From Bacteroides neonati (GTDB lineage: Bacteria > Bacteroidota > Bacteroidia > Bacteroidales > Bacteroidaceae): a stretch of DNA of 64,000 nt. The translations under genes were made by a program, and so were the position numbers. A model generated the notes under the pieces. The model had not been told where the DNA came from and did not search any database. It saw only the letters and a list, made by a program, of their open reading frames with translations. Position 1 is the first letter of the stretch. The number at the start of each line of letters is the position of its first letter. The stretch lies in assembly GCF_000499785.1 (NCBI RefSeq), contig NZ_HG726020.1, forward strand, positions 647,515-711,514, read 5' to 3'. Shown one piece after another: positions 8,698-16,411 of the stretch.

Positions 8698-9696
8698 ATG
8701 AAAAAAACAAGTCCATATATTCACATCAACCGGCAGAAAGCAAGCATTGGTATGCTTAGCCTGATATTACTCCTGATCGGTTGCGACCGTAACAGTGTTG
8801 ACAATGTCGTGTTCGGTCTACGCCTACAAAACGATATCAATACAATTTATACCGATGAATTTGTTACCTTCGAGTTCGAAGGAAATCCCGATTACCTCAG
8901 TTTCTTCTCGGGCGAATACGGTAGCAAATATGCCAACAGCAACCGTACCAAACTCGAGTTAGACAGTTTGGGCGTGTCATACACCGCTAGACAGAACTAT
9001 AGCGACCCGGCAGACTACAGCAACAAAGCCATACTACATGTGCTTATTTCGGAAGACTTCGATGGAAACTATACGCCCAATGGTATCTCTGCGGCCAACT
9101 GGACCGAACTGAGCGGGACAGAGCCGGGACAATTGCAGGTACCCATCCCCAAAACAAACTCGACTCTTTCGAACATAGACTATACCGCTACCGATCTGAC
9201 ACCCTACAAGGACAAGCGTATCTTCTTTGCGTTTCGCTACGCGGCAGCCGCACACACCGGTACAAGATATGCGGGTCAGCCACGCATCGACATCACCAAT
9301 CTAAGAATGGAAAAGCGAGAACCCGATAAGAACATACAAAGCATAACAGATTTAGTGAGTGAATGGGGGTTTAAACCGGTCTTTGTGAAATCGACTTCTC
9401 AACAGAAATATAATGTAGCCAAAGCGTCTTTGCTGTTTCAACCAACAAGCGACCATCAGAAAGACAGTATCGATATATGGATGGTGAGTCAAAAGTTAGA
9501 TTTCACCAGCGTGCAACCTGACCGCGGCATAGCCATCAAAAGTATTAATGCCAGATTAGCAAACTACCAATTTATGTACTCAAAGCCTGGCACTTATACA
9601 GCATCTTTTGTTGCTACCAACAGCAATAAGTGGAATTCGACCCATGTGGTAAAAGAGATAACCTTCACCGTAAAAGAGCGTCCAACAAAACAATAA
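8698..9696 (+). CDS. DUF5017-like surface lipoprotein
   Basis: A 332-residue predicted lipoprotein with a long N-terminal segment; the hydrophobic stretch IGMLSLILLLIGC gives a lipobox ending at about Cys29. The region EFVTFEFEGNPDYLSFFSGEYGSKYAN (about 51-80) is the type of beta-strand start seen in DUF5017 proteins, and the middle (EDFDGNY..FFAFRY..RIDITNLRME) resembles a jelly-roll of the choice-of-anchor kind. Such proteins follow SusD genes in many Bacteroides loci and probably act as cell-surface binding proteins. It lies 37 bp after SusD in the same operon. Confidence 0.65.
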   Translation: MKKTSPYIHINRQKASIGMLSLILLLIGCDRNSVDNVVFGLRLQNDINTIYTDEFVTFEFEGNPDYLSFFSGEYGSKYANSNRTKLELDSLGVSYTARQNYSDPADYSNKAILHVLISEDFDGNYTPNGISAANWTELSGTEPGQLQVPIPKTNSTLSNIDYTATDLTPYKDKRIFFAFRYAAAAHTGTRYAGQPRIDITNLRMEKREPDKNIQSITDLVSEWGFKPVFVKSTSQQKYNVAKASLLFQPTSDHQKDSIDIWMVSQKLDFTSVQPDRGIAIKSINARLANYQFMYSKPGTYTASFVATNSNKWNSTHVVKEITFTVKERPTKQ

Positions 9697-9739
9697 ATTA
9701 ATCACCTACTAAAAATAATACATCATGTACTTCTATCTA

Positions 9740-10714
9740 ATGAAAAAAAGAATCATATACCTATTTGTAGTAGTAGCCTCGCTAATGGCTTGCCAAGACA
9801 AGCAAGATGACCGTACCGATTTGAGTAAAGCCTATCCGGCGATCATTGTCGGCAAAGCCTTTTCTTACGATGCCAGTGGTGTGGGAAGTATCTGGAACAG
9901 GGGCGAAACCATTGGTGTATATATGTTGGCCGAAGGTAGTGACCGCATCATTACCCCGTACAGCAATATACGTTACTCAGCCAACAAGCGGAACGACCAA
10001 GATTATTTCATACCTCAATCTAACGATTCACTACTTTACTATTCGCCCGAAGGCGAGCGGGTAGACATTGCCGCATATTATCCTTATATGGAAACACGTG
10101 ACGACAGTCTTGTGGCCATCAACCTTAGCAATCAAAAGAATATCCCGAGCACCGGCTTGCTTTATAGCCGCATATCGAGTCTCAACAAGGATGCTCGCAA
10201 GGCCAGACTTAACCTGCACCCGGTATTGAGTAAATTATCCTTTAAATTCCGAGTCGCCGATGGGATGAATGAAAACGACTTAAACGGCTTAGGCATTGTA
10301 CTTAAAGGATTTCCCAGTTCGGGGTATTTTAATGCAGTACGAGGCAGTTTTCGGCAGCATGCAGTCTATCTGGACATTTCACTTATAACCCGAAAAACAA
10401 GTATGACGCTCCCTTTGACTAGTGGAGAAACAAGTCTCACAGCCAATGGCTTCGTTATGCCAACGTTCGACACAACGGGTTATCAGGTGATGATACTACT
10501 ACCTGCTCTGGGAAAAAACAAAAGCTACTTATACGAAGTAAAACAATCTATTAAATCACTGCAAGGAGGTACAGAGTACCGATTTGACACGACCATAGCC
10601 AAAGACGGTTTGGATATAAAGGTACAATCATCGCCCATCATTAATTGGGAAGAGGGAGGAACTATCAATGGAGACGGGCAAGAAACCCAATCTTTACTAT
10701 TTAAAACTAACTAA
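9740..10714 (+). CDS. Fimbrillin-family lipoprotein
   Basis: About 324 residues from the chosen start at MKKRIIYLF; an ATG 15 bases upstream (9725) would only add five residues in front of the signal peptide. The lipobox LMAC gives a lipidated Cys near residue 17. The pattern of an exported lipoprotein with GETIGVYMLAEG, YYPYMETRD and LSKLSFKFRV matches fimbrillin/Mfa-like proteins, which form pilus tips or act as surface adhesins and, inside PULs, as glycan-binding proteins. In the SusE/F position of this operon the second role is likelier. Confidence 0.7.
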   Translation: MKKRIIYLFVVVASLMACQDKQDDRTDLSKAYPAIIVGKAFSYDASGVGSIWNRGETIGVYMLAEGSDRIITPYSNIRYSANKRNDQDYFIPQSNDSLLYYSPEGERVDIAAYYPYMETRDDSLVAINLSNQKNIPSTGLLYSRISSLNKDARKARLNLHPVLSKLSFKFRVADGMNENDLNGLGIVLKGFPSSGYFNAVRGSFRQHAVYLDISLITRKTSMTLPLTSGETSLTANGFVMPTFDTTGYQVMILLPALGKNKSYLYEVKQSIKSLQGGTEYRFDTTIAKDGLDIKVQSSPIINWEEGGTINGDGQETQSLLFKTN

Positions 10715-10730
10715 AAAAAAAGACAACTTT

Positions 10731-12362
10731 ATGACAAGAAAGACAACTTATCTCATGATGATCGCTCTAGTGCTTTTGGCATTGACAGCATGTAGCGAAG
10801 AAACAGGCAAAGAACAACTTCCTATGGAAGGAAAGCCTGTACAATTTGAAATGACTTTGAGCGGCATGACCGTTCAATCGCGTACTGTAACCGGAACAGA
10901 TGCCGGACGAACGACTTCCTGGATGGAAGGCGATGCAGTAGGTATCTTTGTTTACAAAAGGGGGGAAACATCGGGTGCTATCGCAACCAACGCCAAATAC
11001 ATGCTGACCGGCAATAAATGGGTGGCTGCTCAAGGGAGCGAAATTTACGCAACAGACGGACAAGCATATGATTATTATGCCTACTACCCTTACCAAGAAG
11101 GGGTAACTGATCCAACCCAAATCAACATTGCAGCAAAAACCGATCAAAGCACAAGCGAAGGAACTGACTACGGACTCAGTGATGTACTGGCCGCAAAAAA
11201 TGTAACAGTAAATGCGGATGCCACCACTACTCCATTAGTTTTCAAACATTTATTTGCCATGGTAGAGGTAAAAGTGGCAGGAAATATGGTGACTAAACAA
11301 CCCTCTTCGGTAGTATTAAAAGGCGTTAAAGTAGGATCTAAGCTTAACATTATGGCCAACATGGCCGCTGCAACAGTGAATACTAACGAGCAACCAACAA
11401 GTGTTAAGATGTACTATTTAGTCAAAGAAACCGAGATGGTTAACGCTCCTTTCGTATATCGTGCTGTAGTTCCTGCGCAAAGTATTGCCAAAGAAACTCC
11501 ACTGGTAGCAGTCAATGGCGTAGGAGATAATGCTAAAGATTATGAATTCCAATACTCCACAGAGGTAACTTACGAATCCGGTAAGTATCGATTGATCAAT
11601 GTTAATATTGGATTGCCCAAAAACAGTATCGAAATTCCTAAAGCCGATCTAACGATTGATCCTTGGGGAGAGTCTGAAGCAATTGCCGGCAACGGCAGCG
11701 AAGTCGTTATAAACCTAGTAAGCACCCCGATTAGCAATGCAACAGTTTTGGCTATATACAACACAGGGAATGAGTATAGTGCCGCAATTCCCACCGCATC
11801 GTCCCATTGGAATTCACAAAAAGATGCATTGGCAACCGACTTTACAGCCACATTGAAGGATGATGCCACCTATAGAAAAGTAATTGAGTTTACACACGCA
11901 GCTCCCCAAGCAAGCTGGTATAAGGGCTCTGTCGGCTTTCACCGCAAAGAGGTTTACGAACCGGGGTTCTATAAATTGACGTTTAAAGTAAAGGCTACAG
12001 CACCCAAAGCTGATTTACGTATCTTTATCAGAAGCTCTCATTCAGCAATAGCAGGTGACAATTGGTTCTTTCTGACTGCAGACCAGAAAACCGGGAATAT
12101 AGGAATGAGCCCTCTTGCCGAAGCAGATACTTGGTACGATCGAACTATTTATTATGATTTTAACATGATCACGTCAAATACCGGTGGAGCCCCTCCTGCT
12201 GATGCAAAGAAATCGTCTCTCAATTTAAGTACAAGTGCATTTGATAATATGCAATTAAGGTTTGTACCGGGCACCAATGGAACCATCACTCCCCGCCCAA
12301 CCTTTACTATTACTGATGTGAAGTTAATCAAAATAGATCAGAGTGAGGTTCCTAGCGTATAG
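10731..12362 (+). CDS. Fimbrillin-like lipoprotein with C-terminal binding domain
   Basis: 543 residues from MTRKTTYLM; an in-frame ATG at 10668 overlaps the previous gene and lacks a signal peptide directly after it, so 10731 is preferred. Lipobox LTAC near residue 20. Residues 30-310 are fimbrillin/Mfa-like (GRTTSWMEGDAVGIFVYKRG, YDYYAYYPYQEG, HLFAMVEVKV). The remainder (about 340-543) looks like a beta-sandwich of carbohydrate-binding type (YEPGFYKLTFKVKA, ADLRIFIRSS, FDNMQLRFVPG..TITDVKLIKI). It is the last gene of the operon, ending just before a large inverted repeat. Probable surface glycan-binding protein; the ligand is unknown. Confidence 0.7.
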   Translation: MTRKTTYLMMIALVLLALTACSEETGKEQLPMEGKPVQFEMTLSGMTVQSRTVTGTDAGRTTSWMEGDAVGIFVYKRGETSGAIATNAKYMLTGNKWVAAQGSEIYATDGQAYDYYAYYPYQEGVTDPTQINIAAKTDQSTSEGTDYGLSDVLAAKNVTVNADATTTPLVFKHLFAMVEVKVAGNMVTKQPSSVVLKGVKVGSKLNIMANMAAATVNTNEQPTSVKMYYLVKETEMVNAPFVYRAVVPAQSIAKETPLVAVNGVGDNAKDYEFQYSTEVTYESGKYRLINVNIGLPKNSIEIPKADLTIDPWGESEAIAGNGSEVVINLVSTPISNATVLAIYNTGNEYSAAIPTASSHWNSQKDALATDFTATLKDDATYRKVIEFTHAAPQASWYKGSVGFHRKEVYEPGFYKLTFKVKATAPKADLRIFIRSSHSAIAGDNWFFLTADQKTGNIGMSPLAEADTWYDRTIYYDFNMITSNTGGAPPADAKKSSLNLSTSAFDNMQLRFVPGTNGTITPRPTFTITDVKLIKIDQSEVPSV

Positions 12363-12434
12363 CAACGATTAGTCATTTGCTTACAAGCCTTTATTGAAGC
12401 ACAAAACTTCTTGAACCCCTCCCACACAAAGAAG

Positions 12435-12493
12435 TTACTACCTAAAAGGGTCCGATAAAATAAATTATTTTATCGGACCCTTTTAGGTAGTAA
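12435..12493. terminator. Perfect 29-bp inverted repeat between convergent genes
   Basis: Arms 12435-12463 and 12465-12493 are exact reverse complements across all 29 bp with a single-base spacer (12464). The structure sits midway between the stop codons of the fimbrillin-like gene (plus) and the DUF4988 gene (minus), so it most likely terminates both transcripts. It lacks a clean T-run beyond the hairpin, and the arm length is well beyond a typical intrinsic terminator. Confidence 0.75.
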
Positions 12494-12509
12494 GAGGCAA
12501 GTAACTCGG

Positions 12510-13424
12510 TTACTTTAACTGAACTTGCAGTTTAGCTAGTTGTGCAAAAGTACCTGCCACGGCAAGAATCGATACATCTTTCGTATTGTCGGCCACAGCC
12601 CGGGTAGCAACGGGAGCGACAACCGTGAGTATCGCGATATTTGTATCAGCATTGGGTGCTCCTAGCATAGCTTTCCAACCATCGGGAGCAGTAACGATCG
12701 TGTTTTCGACTCCTTTAATATATACGTTAAAGGTTGTTGAAGATCCTGCACGAATAGTTTGTATACCTTGATATTGAGCATCAAAGTAACAAAAGAAATT
12801 TTTGATGATGGGGATAGAAAGTTCCGTTCCGTCTTTCAGCACGATATCCAATGATTTCTCGGTCGGCGTGACACGAGTAAAGAAGGTATTGTCTGTAGCA
12901 GCGCTTACTACTGCTTTTACCGGATTCCCTTTCTCATCTGTAACCGAACGATAACTGGTTCCGCCATCATCACTCACCTGCCAATATCCTTCGCCATTGA
13001 TGCGAAAAACAGGAGTTATTCCATCTTTACCACGAGCTTGAACCGGCTGGCCATCGGATCCTTTCAACAAAACATAAGTTGCTCCTGCATCATAACTCAC
13101 TTGCCAGTTACCTTCAGAATTAATACCAATGAAGGGTACTGATCCGTCAATTGCCGTTTTCTCTACCAACCGAACGGTACTTCCATCACTCAGTGTAAGA
13201 GTATAAATGCCATTTTGAGCAATGGCTTCAGTAATAGTCATTCCTTCTTTGGTCAATTCTCTTATGGCTTTGATATTGTTATTCAACTCACCCGTTTTTA
13301 TCTCCAAGGCGCTAATACGCATCTTCAGTTCTTCTATATCCGCCCTTAAATTACTGTTATCCGTATCCTTGCATCCTGCCAGGCAAATGACAGCAAACAA
13401 AAGCATGTAGCAACTCTTTTTCAT
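12510..13424 (-). CDS. DUF4988-containing lipoprotein
   Basis: A 304-residue predicted lipoprotein; MKKSCYMLLFAVICLAGC gives a lipobox with Cys18. Residues 30-60 form a short coiled coil (IEELKMRISALEIKTGELNNNIKAI), followed by the DUF4988 pattern GIYTLTLSDGSTVRL. Two tandem modules resemble each other (VPFIGINSEGNWQVSYDAGATY and TPVFRINGEGYWQVSDDGGTSY). The C-terminus (about 200-304) resembles bacterial Ig-like or BACON-type strands (WKAMLGAPNADTNIAILTVVAP). It shares N-terminal architecture with the 13446-15995 gene 22 bp upstream, with which it forms a two-gene operon. No catalytic residues recognised. Confidence 0.7.
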   Translation of the reverse strand: MKKSCYMLLFAVICLAGCKDTDNSNLRADIEELKMRISALEIKTGELNNNIKAIRELTKEGMTITEAIAQNGIYTLTLSDGSTVRLVEKTAIDGSVPFIGINSEGNWQVSYDAGATYVLLKGSDGQPVQARGKDGITPVFRINGEGYWQVSDDGGTSYRSVTDEKGNPVKAVVSAATDNTFFTRVTPTEKSLDIVLKDGTELSIPIIKNFFCYFDAQYQGIQTIRAGSSTTFNVYIKGVENTIVTAPDGWKAMLGAPNADTNIAILTVVAPVATRAVADNTKDVSILAVAGTFAQLAKLQVQLK

Positions 13425-13445
13425 ATAGTGTATTATTTAAAATGA

Positions 13446-15995
13446 TTATTTCAATGAATTTAACCAGGCAGGTACATACCCGAGACGAACACGTAGCTGT
13501 GCTTCATAGAGCGAGTAAGGAATTACAGGATTTCCCTGCGATTCTAATCGTTTGTACTGGCTGCGCTGTTTGAAGGTTTCACTAAAATCAACAGCCGCTC
13601 CATGAAAGCCTATGAGTACGGGAGGCATACATTTCAGCCAGGTAGAGCTAGGATCCCACCACATAAATTGATTGTTCCATCCGGATGCGTAACCTACTTT
13701 AGAAACATTCATATTCCAAAGAATAAGGTCATCCAAGTGGTTAGGTAACTGCGATTGGTCTCCTCCTTGACGGCCGGCAATAAAAGATCCTTCACAAGCA
13801 TCAATCAGGGTAGCACGCGGTTGTGTGGCATGGGCTTCAAAATTACTATCTGAACCCCACTTCAACCTCCAGAGAACTGTTCCGATGCTTTGTTTGGATA
13901 CTCCCGAAGCATGATGCTGACCAGCACCTATCACATAGTTGCTCAAGTCAACAGTAGTCGGACTCAGTGGAAGGTAACCATCACTTTGATCGACTACCTT
14001 ACCTATAAAGACACGCGATGAAGCAGCCGAACGAATGGCCGAGTGCCCACGTTCTCCACTAATTCTTAAATCATAAGCTGACAAGTTAGCACAGCTATTC
14101 ATAGTAAGTGCTTCGCTAACACTTACAAAATTGACTCGGCGTATCCACGAGTTTGTGAGTCGTACCATTTCAAGAGGCTTAAACCCGCCGGTATAGGAGG
14201 CTGATCCCTGATGTATGAATCCCGCCTTTGCTCTTCCTTGAAGGGTCAAATCCTCTACTCCTACATTCTCATAATGCGGATATTTCTGAATTTTCCAACC
14301 CCATTTGGATTCAACCTCATGCATGAGAGGCTCTGCGAAAGTTATTGAGTTACCACTGATCGATTTTACTTGATGATAATCGAGGACCGATACCCCACTC
14401 AAGATCATCTCGTTGTTCGGTAATAAATCTGCAACAGGATGGGGTACCAGCTCCTTCGTGATTAGTTCCGGGGTATTATTTTTCAACGTAAGGCATACCC
14501 AATCATTGACACCGATGCCGAGTGTAGAGGCTACCTTGACAGTAAAACTACCTTTTGGTGCATTTTCTGTTATCGTAGTTAAATCAGAAAGACCACTATA
14601 ATGTTTGATAGTAAGCATCACAGAGGGACTCCATAACTCATTGCTGGTAAGTGATGTGTTCTCTGTATCCATGCGCAAGATGGTTTTATCTCGTCCGGCA
14701 CCTTTAATGACAAAGTTGCCCATCGTAAGGTGAATCATTTTATTGCTTTCCCCCTCCCCTTGCAATGTATATTCGCCTTCGGGAAAGTAAATGATGGCGT
14801 TCGTATTGCCCAGAAAACGTGTTGCACCATCTGCCATCTGTACTCTTGTGGCTCCAGCTGCCTCCAACGTTTTATAAAAAGCCTCACGATCGGAAAGTGC
14901 ATCATTCGGTACAGCTCCGTAATCTTTAACATTAAAGACTTTATATCCTAATGTATAAACATCAGGAGGAGCCACTTCACCATGTTTATAGCCGGCATAC
15001 GAGAAATCAAGTAATACATTTTCCGGACTGCCGGTTATATACTCGTTCCAAGCTTTACAAGCATTGGCATCGAACTTAGTCGTGAGCAACTTAGTTTGGA
15101 CGGTAACTACCTTTATATAACGCTTGGGTGAGATAATGGTAATTTGAATCTGCTCCTTTTGCTCGGCAACGGTCTCGTCAGGAGAAGTCAACCGAAGTTC
15201 TTTCTCGACCAATATCGCCTTCCAGCCTTTTGGTGCTTGAATAACGACTTCTTCTACCTCACTCTGCTCCACTTCATACACACGAGTCTCCCCAAGAGGA
15301 AAAATCTGCTCCGCTTCAGCTCCCTTTATTCGCAGATAAAACGTATTGATGACAGGAAAACGTAGCTGTCCATTATCCGCATTAAGAGTCAGAATGAGCT
15401 CTTGTCGAACGGTATCATATATTACACTACTAAATACCGAGTTGCTACTCTCTCCCAGATAAGCATTAATTTTACTATCATTCTGCATCAGATAATCAAA
15501 AGTGATAGCGTTGTCGTAACTAACTTGCCAATAGCCATCATTGCTGATACGCATCTGGGGTGACCTCACGGGTTTTCCTTCGCTATTCGTAGGATACGCT
15601 TTAACAGGCCGGCCCTCACCGTCAACCATAGCCATGTACTTTATGCCCTGATCGGTACTATACATCCAATAACCTTCCGGACTGATTCGCAATAACGGCA
15701 CCAAACCGTTTACTGTTTCGGCACTCAAAAGATTAAGAGATTGCCCATTGGCAAGCTCCACTTTATATCCTTTTTCGATAGGGGTAACCCCAACTACTTG
15801 CTGCCCCTGCTGCAAGTAATGCAGACCAAGTACGGAAGCAGTCATCTGCTCCATTGCCGTTTCCAGAGTTGTAACACGCTCTTTTAAAAGAGCCGTTTCT
15901 AATTGTAAATCATTGTCTTTCATGCAGCTTTGCAAAGAAAGCAAAATAATATAAATACATATAAAACAAAGGTTCGGTGAATTAACGTTTTTCAT
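13446..15995 (-). CDS. DUF4988/DUF4955 lipoprotein with right-handed beta-helix
   Basis: An 849-residue lipoprotein (LLSLQSC, Cys24). Residues 30-175 repeat the coiled-coil plus DUF4988 arrangement of its neighbour (LANGQSLNLL, GYWMYSTDQGIKY, GYWQVSYDNAITF); about 240-300 is an Ig-like strand set; from about 355 a pectate-lyase-like superfamily start appears (VKDYGAVPNDALSDREAFYKTLEAAG, IIYFPEGEYTLQGEG, FVIKGAGRDKTIL), then a beta-helix with DUF4955 at the C-terminus (LWNMNVSKVGYASGWNNQFMWW). Beta-helix proteins of this shape are often polysaccharide lyases or hydrolases, but no catalytic set could be assigned. It is preceded by element B (16061-16088), which also precedes the first SusC operon. 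Confidence 0.75.
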   Translation of the reverse strand: MKNVNSPNLCFICIYIILLSLQSCMKDNDLQLETALLKERVTTLETAMEQMTASVLGLHYLQQGQQVVGVTPIEKGYKVELANGQSLNLLSAETVNGLVPLLRISPEGYWMYSTDQGIKYMAMVDGEGRPVKAYPTNSEGKPVRSPQMRISNDGYWQVSYDNAITFDYLMQNDSKINAYLGESSNSVFSSVIYDTVRQELILTLNADNGQLRFPVINTFYLRIKGAEAEQIFPLGETRVYEVEQSEVEEVVIQAPKGWKAILVEKELRLTSPDETVAEQKEQIQITIISPKRYIKVVTVQTKLLTTKFDANACKAWNEYITGSPENVLLDFSYAGYKHGEVAPPDVYTLGYKVFNVKDYGAVPNDALSDREAFYKTLEAAGATRVQMADGATRFLGNTNAIIYFPEGEYTLQGEGESNKMIHLTMGNFVIKGAGRDKTILRMDTENTSLTSNELWSPSVMLTIKHYSGLSDLTTITENAPKGSFTVKVASTLGIGVNDWVCLTLKNNTPELITKELVPHPVADLLPNNEMILSGVSVLDYHQVKSISGNSITFAEPLMHEVESKWGWKIQKYPHYENVGVEDLTLQGRAKAGFIHQGSASYTGGFKPLEMVRLTNSWIRRVNFVSVSEALTMNSCANLSAYDLRISGERGHSAIRSAASSRVFIGKVVDQSDGYLPLSPTTVDLSNYVIGAGQHHASGVSKQSIGTVLWRLKWGSDSNFEAHATQPRATLIDACEGSFIAGRQGGDQSQLPNHLDDLILWNMNVSKVGYASGWNNQFMWWDPSSTWLKCMPPVLIGFHGAAVDFSETFKQRSQYKRLESQGNPVIPYSLYEAQLRVRLGYVPAWLNSLK

Positions 15996-16060
15996 AAAGT
16001 TATCATTTCAATATTTGCATGCTAAGTACGTAAGAAATAGATATACTTATGTATCAAAGA

Positions 16061-16088
16061 AATACAAAAAGGATACACTTTTGTACAT
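16061..16088. promoter_or_regulatory. Shared upstream element B, copy 2
   Basis: On the minus strand these 28 bases start ATGTACAAAAGT and match 3617-3644 at 23/28, all differences being transitions. The site is 66-93 bases upstream of the DUF4955 gene and in the same orientation relative to transcription as copy 1 is to susC. The surrounding 15996-16215 region is otherwise AT-rich non-coding sequence. Confidence 0.55.
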
Positions 16089-16215
16089 AAAGAACGGCTC
16101 ATACTAAGATATTGAGTATCAATGCTATAAATTCTTTATTTTTATATCAAAAACTCGAATGAAGTACGATTGCTTCCTTCGCTTTACCCCTCCTAATGCC
16201 CATCTTTTAAATTGA

Positions 16216-16250
16216 AAAGGGTGATTCATTCTAAATAAATGAACACCCTC
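16216..16250. terminator. Probable terminator of the GH3 end of PUL 2
   Basis: An interrupted hairpin pairs GGGTG and TTCATT (16219-16230) with AATGAACACCC (16238-16248), flanked by AAAA on the left and CTCTT on the right. It lies about 160 bases beyond the GH3 stop codon on the minus strand and would end the long PUL 2 transcript. The region 16251-16411 shows no other recognisable structure. Confidence 0.45.
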
Positions 16251-16411
16251 TTCCTCTTACTCAAACCACTACCTGTTTAAACTTGGCTTTAGAGAATCAT
16301 TCCACCTTCAGCCATACATCACTACACAGGTTGCGAAAAATCGAAAACACATCTCTCGGTTGGCACCTACGGTCAATTCTTCCAAGGCTAAGAACGACGA
16401 TTTACACAAAA

